This document shows, piece after piece, positions 19,291-25,761 of a stretch of DNA of 64,000 nt. The position numbers and the translations under genes are program-made. Within the stretch, counting starts at the first letter, position 1; every line of letters starts with the position of its first letter. The notes beneath the pieces were generated by a model. It saw only the letters and a program-made list of their open reading frames with translations. It was not told the DNA's origin and did no database searches. This DNA is from Petroclostridium sp. X23 (GTDB lineage: Bacteria; Bacillota; Clostridia; SK-Y3): the NCBI RefSeq assembly GCF_030013905.1, contig NZ_CP124862.1:124001-188000 (forward strand), in the 5' to 3' direction.

Positions 19291-19554
19291 ATGTGTAACC
19301 ATGTTGGAAAGAAAGAGGAACCGACGGAGGCAGTTTTGAATTTGGATTGTCACTCGGTAGGGGATGGTCCATCTTCGAGTGCCTTCGGAGAGTTGGAAGC
19401 AATGAAAAAGTCTATTGATCAGGTGAGGCAGCGTTTGCACCTTTTGATTACTAAAGCGCATCATCACCTGGTCACACAAGAAATCTTGCGTGTCAGCCGG
19501 GAACTGGATGAACTTATCGCTGATTATCAAAAGGCAATGAAAAATATTGGATAG
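19291..19554 (+). CDS. Spo0E-like aspartyl-phosphate phosphatase
   Basis: An 87-residue protein of the Spo0E family, small phosphatases that dephosphorylate Spo0A~P and restrain entry into sporulation. The diagnostic motif is VSRELDELIADYQ near the C-terminus (family SxxLDxxI). Two helices flank a short turn, from FGELEAMKKSIDQ onwards. I chose the ATG of MCNHVGKKEE because GAGAGG lies about 8 bases upstream. It is a single-gene unit behind a structured leader and terminator, which suggests regulated attenuation. A second family member lies at 34260. Confidence 0.85.
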   Translation: MCNHVGKKEEPTEAVLNLDCHSVGDGPSSSAFGELEAMKKSIDQVRQRLHLLITKAHHHLVTQEILRVSRELDELIADYQKAMKNIG

Positions 19555-19839
19555 GAAACTGAAGCATAAAGAGACTTCTGTGTTAATCTATGTTGCCTGG
19601 AATAGAAAGCAGTTGTCCGAGGATGCAGTAGTAATGAAGGAAAGTCAAGAATCCCATTGCTTTAGCTGTGGGAGTGTCAACAAGATGGAATTGAAACATT
19701 TTGTAAATAGCTAATTGATCTGCGATTTCAATCTTAACAATGCGGATTTGAAATATAATTGATTATGTACACGGCTTATTTAATAGATTGTAAGAATCGG
19801 CATACTCAAGGACTTTTTGTGGAATATATTGCTAAAGTA

Positions 19840-19848
19840 TGGTAGAAT
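19840..19848 (+). promoter_or_regulatory. Extended -10 promoter of toxin-like ORF B
   Basis: TGGTAGAAT matches the extended -10 of copy A with one substitution and lies at a similar distance upstream of the ORF. Confidence 0.5.
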
Positions 19849-19926
19849 AGCATTGTCCACAAGGTAACACTCTCCCCTCTCAGATATGGGAAGGAACGGT
19901 CACAGGGGCATGAGAGGGGGGATGGT

Positions 19927-20058
19927 ATGGGTGAACTAAAGATAAGTATTGTTATTACCTTTTGTTTTGCAATACCGATATCCTCACTTATATACTGGCT
20001 GTTAAAAAATAGTGAGTATAGAGTGAAAATAATCTTTAAAAACAAAAAGAATAAGTAG
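19927..20058 (+). CDS. Putative type I toxin peptide, copy B
   Basis: A 43-residue peptide starting MGELKISIVITF, with a single hydrophobic span containing ISSLIYWLLK and a basic end KIIFKNKKNK. It is paralogous to the peptide at 11324 with identical length. The leader contains CCCCTCTC (19874-19881), able to pair with GAGAGGGG (19912-19919), which is the ribosome site. Such sequestration is typical of type I toxin messages. A convergent antisense RNA with perfect promoter boxes covers the 3' end. It lies upstream of hepT-mntA and the CRISPR-Cas operon, reminiscent of C. difficile, where type I modules neighbour CRISPR arrays. Toxicity is inferred. Confidence 0.78.
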   Translation: MGELKISIVITFCFAIPISSLIYWLLKNSEYRVKIIFKNKKNK

Positions 20059-20115
20059 TCTCCCACAACTACTTATTCTCAAAGTTAATCACCATATTAA
20101 CCTTGTACCGTTTCT
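20036..20115 (-). ncRNA. Putative antisense antitoxin RNA, copy B
   Basis: A predicted minus-strand RNA of about 80 nt from the promoter at 20122-20151. It ends at an 11-bp stem (20049-20059 with 20068-20078) followed on the minus strand by TTTTTGTTTTT. It covers the 3' end and stop of toxin B. The architecture matches copy A in every element. Confidence 0.72.
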
Positions 20116-20121
20116 TCTCTT

Positions 20122-20151
20122 ATTATATCTCTTTTCTTATTATTTAGTCAA
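20122..20151 (-). promoter_or_regulatory. Sigma-A promoter of antisense RNA B
   Basis: On the minus strand: TTGACT (20146-20151), an 18-base spacer, then TATAAT (20122-20127). Boxes and spacing are identical to copy A. Confidence 0.82.
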
Positions 20152-20251
20152 TGAAAATGAAAAACTTTTCTATTTCTATAATTTATGGATTATAAAAAAT
20201 AAATTCTTTGGCAAAAAAATATGGTAGGACTTTGGGTGTCAGGCACTTGAC

Positions 20252-20668
20252 TTATTTTATATACTTATTCACATACTCTATATATTCAATTACCATTTTT
20301 AATAATTCTCGGATACTGTCAAATACAACTTCATCTTGAATTTTGTCATATTCATGGACTAGCCGATTTCTTAGACCGGCACATGGCGCTAATCGTGTTG
20401 CAAAATCTTCAGGAATTAAGTTTAACTTTGCCAATATTTCAAATGAAGAGTAATAATCTTTTGGAGGTGTATGATTTTTTTCTGAGATGATAACAGAATT
20501 AATATCAACCATATTTTCAACAATAAGCTGTATTAATCTTTCACCTGTACGTTTGATAAAGTAGTTGCCCAAGTATTTTTCATAGGTGTAATCTTTAAAA
20601 GGTTCCAATTCAGCAATATATTCTGTTAAACTAATCAATTTCCGGCGGATGACATTGTTGTACTCCAT
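20252..20668 (-). CDS. hepT: HepT-family toxin RNase (HEPN domain, DUF86)
   Basis: A 138-residue helical HEPN protein. The catalytic RX4HXY motif is present as RNRLVHEY near residues 100-107. HepT toxins cleave RNA or tRNA and are neutralised when the paired MNT nucleotidyltransferase adds AMP to a tyrosine of the motif. I chose the ATG of MEYNNVIRRK because TTGGAGG lies about 7 bases upstream. It overlaps the 3' end of mntA by 38 bases, so translation is coupled. The pair lies just upstream of, and divergent from, the cas operon. Confidence 0.9.
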   Translation of the reverse strand: MEYNNVIRRKLISLTEYIAELEPFKDYTYEKYLGNYFIKRTGERLIQLIVENMVDINSVIISEKNHTPPKDYYSSFEILAKLNLIPEDFATRLAPCAGLRNRLVHEYDKIQDEVVFDSIRELLKMVIEYIEYVNKYIK

Positions 20669-21059
20669 GTCGTTTACCTCCAATGAAGTTATTTAGATAA
20701 ACTTTTTCATATTGTAAAAACTTTTGGATATCATTATATTCTTTAATAGTTTTAATATAGAAATTCAAGAAAATTATTGGTTCAAAACAATATAATATCT
20801 TATAGTTGGAAATAACTTCATATCTTAACACCGGGTCGCTGTGATTCAATATAGTAATATCTATTTCATAATCTGGGAAGATAGTTATTATATCTGATAA
20901 TAAGGAGGAATGCTGATATTGATCATCTTCCATCAAAAGCCCCAGATCAACATCACTGTCATCAGTACACTTTCCGTTTGCATGTGAGCCGAATAACAGC
21001 ACCATTAATATGTTATGATTCAAACACAATTCCTTTAATTTTTCATTATCCACAAACAT
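20631..21059 (-). CDS. mntA: MntA-family nucleotidyltransferase antitoxin
   Basis: A 142-residue minimal nucleotidyltransferase with the motif GSX10DXD (GSHANGKCTDDSDVD, residues 24-38) and a further acidic residue in YEIDITILN. It AMPylates the HepT partner to silence it. It is the first gene of a two-gene operon and overlaps hepT. Some 280 bases upstream on the same strand lies the crRNA-like RNA gene, whose transcript would point toward mntA. Confidence 0.9.
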   Translation of the reverse strand: MFVDNEKLKELCLNHNILMVLLFGSHANGKCTDDSDVDLGLLMEDDQYQHSSLLSDIITIFPDYEIDITILNHSDPVLRYEVISNYKILYCFEPIIFLNFYIKTIKEYNDIQKFLQYEKVYLNNFIGGKRHGVQQCHPPEID

Positions 21060-21200
21060 AACTATTCCTTCTTTACATATATTGCCTTAAGCTTATCATA
21101 ATTATGTCTAGGCTTCAAGTATCCTATGAGATTTAAGCATAGTGTATGAGGAGATGTTAGAAAAAAGCAATCAATATTATAGCTGTGGATATTTGTGTGT

Positions 21201-21234
21201 CGACAATAATCGACTTAATGTGTCGGTTATTGCG
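21201..21234. other. 13-bp hairpin between mntA and the crRNA-like gene
   Basis: CGACAATAATCGAC pairs with GTCGGTTATTGCG with one bulged base and a seven-base loop. On the plus strand it is followed by a T-rich stretch; on the minus strand it lies beyond the crRNA-like RNA and could end or stabilise that transcript. Confidence 0.4.
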
Positions 21235-21330
21235 ATGAATTTTTGATATTTTTTGGAGGATTTCATAACATTTCCAGAGAATATATTATTTGTAACGTGA
21301 GTAATAGCTATTAGCTATAATATCATAAAA

Positions 21331-21421
21331 TTTGTTTTATACATTAAATGTATAGGTTGCGCCAATGAATATAGTACTAAACTATTATAAAATTTCAATA
21401 CGCTAAGCGTTATAGGTTAAT
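21331..21421 (-). ncRNA. crRNA-like RNA gene (pseudo-repeat, pseudo-spacer, pseudo-repeat)
   Basis: On the minus strand the order is: a pseudo-repeat (21392-21421) that starts ATTAACC and ends GTATTGAAAT, identical to the last 10 bases of the CRISPR repeat of this locus including the 8-nt handle; a 33-base pseudo-spacer (21359-21391); and a second pseudo-repeat beginning at 21358 with AACCTATACATTTAATGTAT. That second element keeps the repeat's AACC and its 6-bp hairpin arms ATACAT/ATGTAT. Cas6 could process it into a crRNA. The first 12 bases of the pseudo-spacer match the cas6 promoter region except at position 6. This is the layout of CreA/CreR-type regulatory RNAs described in other type I-B systems; the function here is inferred. 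Confidence 0.72.
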
Positions 21422-21427
21422 GATTAG

Positions 21428-21456
21428 ATTATATAATATTAGATTCATAAAATCAA
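21428..21456 (-). promoter_or_regulatory. Sigma-A promoter of the crRNA-like RNA
   Basis: Minus strand: TTGATT (21451-21456), a 17-base spacer, then TATAAT (21428-21433). Transcription would start about 7 bases on, at the first base of the first pseudo-repeat. Confidence 0.75.
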
Positions 21457-21495
21457 ATTGTATTATTTTAGTCATATGGTAAAAAACAATATAGA

Positions 21496-21552
21496 TTGAC
21501 AAATTTTTCTTAAAATAGTATTATATAAATATACGATGCAGTATGATATAAT
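21496..21552 (+). promoter_or_regulatory. cas operon promoter region
   Basis: Two overlapping sigma-A-like promoters face cas6. The first is TTGACA (21496-21501), 17 bases, TATTAT (21519-21524). The second is an extended -10, TGATATAAT (21544-21552), with a weak -35. Either could drive the eight-gene operon. The second overlaps the predicted target region of the crRNA-like RNA. Confidence 0.65.
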
Positions 21553-21555
21553 ACT

Positions 21556-21570
21556 AACTATGATAAATGA
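21556..21570 (-). promoter_or_regulatory. Predicted Cascade binding site in the cas6 leader
   Basis: On the minus strand the sequence TCA (21568-21570) is followed by TTTATCATAGTT (21567-21556). The pseudo-spacer of the crRNA-like RNA starts TTTATAATAGTT, so 11 of 12 seed bases match. The one mismatch is at position 6, the base flipped out and not read in Cascade-bound guides. TCA is a known PAM in several clostridial type I-B systems. The site lies between the extended -10 box and the ribosome site of cas6. Confidence 0.6.
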
Positions 21571-21587
21571 TAAAAGGAGGTGGGGAA

Positions 21588-22274
21588 ATGACTTATCATG
21601 AAATAATTATCACTGTTTTACTCAATGAGGATATACCGATGGATAAAAGCTATGAAATATTATCCAGATTTATATCTAGTGCTATGTTGGGGGATGATTC
21701 ACTTAGAGAGTTGCATGAGCAGCAAGGGTATAAGTACTATGTATTATGCGGTCTATATCCTATAGAGGCCGATAAAGTCTATAAAAAGGGCCGAATGTAT
21801 GCATTTAATCTTAGAGGACTTGATGTTAATTTTATCTTAAAGATGAAACGTCAGGTTATGGCGCTTCAGCAAGGTTCAATAAAAGCTGTCGCAGCAGAAA
21901 TCCGACAGCAGCCTTACCGTCCTATTACAGAAATCCATACTTTAACACCTGCAGTTGCAACCATTAATGGCAAGAGTTGGACGAGGGAAGACGGTATAGG
22001 TGTATTGATGGAGAGGATTCACGCAAACGCTGTCAAGAAACATAGGAGTTTCTATGGGGAGTTACCGGAACCTGCAGAAAATTTTATTGAAGTGATTGAG
22101 CAAACAAATGATAAACCCATCAGAATTCGCTATAAAAATACATCATTATTGGGATGCAAATTAAATCTTATCATTAAACCGGACGAAATTTCGCAGAAAA
22201 TTGCATATACAATTATGGGTAGCGGTTTATTAGAGAAAAACTCAATAGGGCTAGGGTATTGCCGTGCCAAATAA
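21588..22274 (+). CDS. cas6: Cas6 pre-crRNA endoribonuclease
   Basis: A 228-residue Cas6 of the type I-B locus. It cuts within each repeat, 8 bases from its 3' end, to give crRNAs with the AUUGAAAU handle. The C-terminal glycine-rich loop GSGLLEKNSIGLGYC is the family signature. The ATG at 21588 follows AAAGGAGG; an upstream in-frame start lacks a site. It is the first gene of the operon, which is the position whose promoter is the predicted target of the nearby crRNA-like RNA. Confidence 0.93.
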   Translation: MTYHEIIITVLLNEDIPMDKSYEILSRFISSAMLGDDSLRELHEQQGYKYYVLCGLYPIEADKVYKKGRMYAFNLRGLDVNFILKMKRQVMALQQGSIKAVAAEIRQQPYRPITEIHTLTPAVATINGKSWTREDGIGVLMERIHANAVKKHRSFYGELPEPAENFIEVIEQTNDKPIRIRYKNTSLLGCKLNLIIKPDEISQKIAYTIMGSGLLEKNSIGLGYCRAK

Positions 22275-22287
22275 GGAGGTGGATTGA

Positions 22288-24021
22288 TTGATTTATGACT
22301 TATTGGAATACTTTAAAGATAATCCGCGCAGCAATCAGCTTGTGATTGACCAGTATACGCTAAAAAGCGGTCTGTATATCCGGTTGAACAAGGACGGCAG
22401 TGAATGTATGCTAACCGTGCAAAAACGGGAGTCTCCTCAAGGTGAACTATATAACTGGTTTAAAAAGGCCGATCATTTTAGCTGTATTATCGATACTAAT
22501 AAAGCATTTGATGTGCCAAAAAAAGTTATGCATAACAATAACTTTTTTACCTTGTTTTTTAAAACGAAATCATTATTGGCGCAGGGCAAGCTGAAAGATG
22601 AATTTATCAATCATGTCCCTGTTTTTTACGACAAGCTTATACGAAAGCTGAACAGTAAGGATGTGCTGAATTTTTCAGAAAAAGCCGGATTAAGTCCGGT
22701 AAATGAAGAAGCAATTATCCATAACAGGGATATAATAATTCAAAAATTGCCGGAAATTATGAGAAAAGTGATTGAACTTGAATTAAAGGATGATGACTAT
22801 ATAAAGTTGTTTTTTGAAGAAGATATGGAAGCTTACCAGCGTGAATACATACGTTACTATTATCCGTACATTTTCAATAAAAATGATTTTAATATCCCGT
22901 TTGGCGATACCATATATGGTTTGTCGGCAGCGAATATGGGACTTAATACAAAAAAGCCTTTCCTAGAGCATAAAACGACCAACTTTAAGGTACCGTTCCG
23001 TATTAGTCTTGAAGATGCAATGGAAGCAAAAAAGCTATTTGAATGGCTGTCAAATCAAAAGAATGAAGAAGGCAAATCTTTAAGCGAAGGATATATCCCT
23101 TTGGTGGATGAAAATCTAATCGCGCTGGAAGATAAAATTACCAAGAGACGCAATATGCATTATGTGCACATAGAAAAAGGAACGGATACGATAATTGATG
23201 ACTATGACTTCCTACCTGGGATTACCGGTGAGATCAATAGATTCGAGCCTAATAATTATCTTATGCTGGAGTATTATGATGCCCGGGCCACCTCAATAAG
23301 ATCTGGAATGGAGCAGATGGTGGACAAGTATCTCTATAGCTTTAAACTAAAGAGATATTATAAAACCAATCCCAAGGATATAAAAAGGATTTCCCATAGA
23401 TTAATGAACCTGCTGCTGCTTTCACGCAAAGCCATGGAAGACTTCTTTATTAAAGGTGATGACCAGGGAATACGTCATTGTGCAGACCGAATAACATTAG
23501 AACTGGTAAAAGAAAAGATAAATGAAAAGGAAACGGTATTTTTTCATAACACCGGTTGTGCCATGAATATCCGGTTAGCTTTACTAAAATATTTTGACAT
23601 AGGAGGTAAAAAGGATATGGGTGACAGAGTTCGGCAAATGTTTGAACAACTTGCATATAAAGCTGACAATGATGATGTTGCAGCTTGCGCAGATGACAGC
23701 GAATTTTATTTTGCTGCGGGGCAGCTTGTGCGGTATATACTGCTGCAAAGCGAAGCAAAAGAATTGAAGCATGATATGGTAGACCCTTTTCTTAATGCCG
23801 GAAAAGCAAAAAGGTTCAAATATGAAATAAAAGGTGTTTATCATAAATATAGCCATGCATTTAACTTGCGGGGTAAGCGGTTTAACAATCTTCTTAGCAT
23901 GGTGATGGGATATGATATTGAAGATCATAAAAAAATAGATTTTGACATGTTTTTAGCAGGTTTGGCTGCAAAAAATGTAATGTACGTAAAGGGGGAGAAC
24001 GACCGTGAAAATGAACAATAG
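22288..24021 (+). CDS. cas8b: Cas8b, large subunit of type I-B Cascade
   Basis: A 577-residue Csh1-like Cas8b. In Cascade this subunit recognises the PAM and recruits Cas3. I see a conserved C-terminal region (EFYFAAGQLVRYILLQSE, HDMVDPFL, FNLRGKRFNNLLSMVMGY) shared with Cas8b proteins. The start is a TTG after AAGGAGG, 13 bases past cas6. It overlaps cas7 by 17 bases. The family diverges quickly, so identification also relies on its position between cas6 and cas7. Confidence 0.88.
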   Translation: MIYDLLEYFKDNPRSNQLVIDQYTLKSGLYIRLNKDGSECMLTVQKRESPQGELYNWFKKADHFSCIIDTNKAFDVPKKVMHNNNFFTLFFKTKSLLAQGKLKDEFINHVPVFYDKLIRKLNSKDVLNFSEKAGLSPVNEEAIIHNRDIIIQKLPEIMRKVIELELKDDDYIKLFFEEDMEAYQREYIRYYYPYIFNKNDFNIPFGDTIYGLSAANMGLNTKKPFLEHKTTNFKVPFRISLEDAMEAKKLFEWLSNQKNEEGKSLSEGYIPLVDENLIALEDKITKRRNMHYVHIEKGTDTIIDDYDFLPGITGEINRFEPNNYLMLEYYDARATSIRSGMEQMVDKYLYSFKLKRYYKTNPKDIKRISHRLMNLLLLSRKAMEDFFIKGDDQGIRHCADRITLELVKEKINEKETVFFHNTGCAMNIRLALLKYFDIGGKKDMGDRVRQMFEQLAYKADNDDVAACADDSEFYFAAGQLVRYILLQSEAKELKHDMVDPFLNAGKAKRFKYEIKGVYHKYSHAFNLRGKRFNNLLSMVMGYDIEDHKKIDFDMFLAGLAAKNVMYVKGENDRENEQ

Positions 24022-24922
24022 AGTATATGGTGTAGTGGGAATTAAGAGCGTAATGTCCAATTGGAATGCTGATTTTACCGGGAGGCCTAAGACCATATCC
24101 AATGGAGATATCTTTGGCAGCGACAAGGCGTTTAAATATCCCATCAAACGAATGTGGCAGGCACAAGGTGAAAAAGTAGTATATATCAAGAGTTATAAGA
24201 TAGAGAAGAATAAACTTCAGCCTAACGATTTGAATGAACAATATACAAAAGTATTTGGTGCTAAACTGGATAAAAGCACACCATCCGTCGAAGTGCTGAA
24301 AAACTTATTTTCTGCAATAGATGTATTAAATTTCGGGGCCACTTTTGCCGAACAAGGGCAGAATATCAGTATTACCGGAGCAGTACAGGTAGGCCAGGGG
24401 ATGAATAAGTATGAGGATACGAATGTAGAGACACAGGATATCTTGTCTCCCTTTAGAAATTCATCTAAAGAGGATGCGGACGCTTCCAGCTTAGGCACAA
24501 AAATCGTTGCGGATGAAGCCCATTATTTCTATTCATTCTCGGTAAATCCAAATAATTATGACGATTTTTTAAGTTTGGGGATTGAAGATTTTGAAGGATA
24601 TACGGTAGAAGCCTATGAAAAATTCAAAGCGGGATGCCTCATTGCGGCAACGGCTTATAATACAAACAGCAAATCCGGATGCGAAAACGAGTTTGCAATT
24701 TTTATTAAAGTGAAAGAGAATAGCTTGCTGTACCTAGCTAATTTGGATATTTACATTGAATTCAGCAAAAAAGATGGGAAAAACTATATCGATCTTACAA
24801 AGCTGTCACAGCTTTTATCCGGTAAAATGGCAGATATTGAAGAAATAGAAGTATATTATAACTCCATGGATACAGAAGTGGGGCTTGCAGAACTTATATG
24901 TAAGACCTATCCATTGTATTGA
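24005..24922 (+). CDS. cas7: Cas7 (Csh2 type), Cascade backbone subunit
   Basis: A 305-residue Cas7 of the Csh2/DevR family. Several copies wrap the crRNA spacer. Recognisable segments are VYGVVGIKSVMSNWNADFTG, FGSDKAFKYPIKRMW, NFGATFAEQGQNISITG and QDILSPFRNSS. The start is a GTG with GGGGGAG upstream, inside the 3' end of cas8b. The frame is intact and overlaps the beginning of cas5, so translation is coupled. Confidence 0.96.
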   Translation: MKMNNRVYGVVGIKSVMSNWNADFTGRPKTISNGDIFGSDKAFKYPIKRMWQAQGEKVVYIKSYKIEKNKLQPNDLNEQYTKVFGAKLDKSTPSVEVLKNLFSAIDVLNFGATFAEQGQNISITGAVQVGQGMNKYEDTNVETQDILSPFRNSSKEDADASSLGTKIVADEAHYFYSFSVNPNNYDDFLSLGIEDFEGYTVEAYEKFKAGCLIAATAYNTNSKSGCENEFAIFIKVKENSLLYLANLDIYIEFSKKDGKNYIDLTKLSQLLSGKMADIEEIEVYYNSMDTEVGLAELICKTYPLY

Positions 24923-24933
24923 TGGTGGTGACG

Positions 24934-25671
24934 ATGAAAATGGAAGCTCTAAAATTTACGCTTGCCGGAAAGAGTGCTTTTTTTAAAAAGCCCGATGTCA
25001 ATACGAAGGTTTACTTTACATATAACAATATTCATAAGGTAGCATTATTAGGATTGTTAGGTGCGGTGACGGGATTGAGCGGATATTATAAGGATCAGGC
25101 AACCGATAAAAAAGAAAAGCCGGAGTTCTATTCCAGTTTGTGCAATTTAAAGGTATCGGTAGTTCCCAATGCTTATAGGGGATATTTCACAAAAAAGATC
25201 CAGTATTTTAACAATAGTACGGGATATGCTTCCGATGAAGAGGGAGGAAATCTGCAAGTATTTGAACAGTGGCTGGAGAGTCCCTGCTGGACCATTTACA
25301 TCTATAATGGAGGAATCGGTCAAGACTTATGGGATAAGCTTTGTGATTATATTCTACATGGCAAATGTGTGTACATTCCTTATCTTGGAAAGAATGACCA
25401 TCCTGCAGTCATTACGGATGCTGAAATGATAGCATTGGAACCGGTGCAAGCAGACCATGTGGATTCTTTGTTTCCCGGCAGCTTAGACTTGATTGATGAC
25501 ACGCAAGCCTATAATGGAAGACCTTATATTTTTACCGAATATGCTCCGTATGCGCTGGAAGATCAGTTTAATTTCTATCTCCTGGAACGTTTTATATATA
25601 CAAACTGTCTGCTGCAGCAATCTGTTCAAGATACCTTCCGGTATAATGATCTTATACTGGCGTTTTATTGA
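24934..25671 (+). CDS. cas5: Cas5 (Cas5h type), Cascade subunit
   Basis: A 245-residue Cas5 that caps the 5' handle of the crRNA. The N-terminal fold shows FTLAGKSAFFKKPDVN and HKVALLGLLGAVTGL, with a glycine-rich turn typical of RAMP proteins. I chose the ATG at 24934 after GGTGGTGA; in-frame ATG or TTG codons at 24919-24922 overlap the cas7 stop and are alternatives. An 84-base gap to cas3 holds no gene. Confidence 0.92.
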   Translation: MKMEALKFTLAGKSAFFKKPDVNTKVYFTYNNIHKVALLGLLGAVTGLSGYYKDQATDKKEKPEFYSSLCNLKVSVVPNAYRGYFTKKIQYFNNSTGYASDEEGGNLQVFEQWLESPCWTIYIYNGGIGQDLWDKLCDYILHGKCVYIPYLGKNDHPAVITDAEMIALEPVQADHVDSLFPGSLDLIDDTQAYNGRPYIFTEYAPYALEDQFNFYLLERFIYTNCLLQQSVQDTFRYNDLILAFY

Positions 25672-25761
25672 CATCTTGGTTCAATATTTCAAATTTAATC
25701 AAGCAGGGGTATTTCAAAAGAGAGCTTTGGAATACCCTTTAGATTTAAAGGAGCGATGCGG

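Noticed and set aside
21502..21524. A plus-strand match of the pseudo-spacer to the cas promoter (TTAAAATAGT).
   Set aside because: It has mismatches at seed positions 1 and 5 and a TTT PAM. The minus-strand site at 21556-21570 is clearly better.
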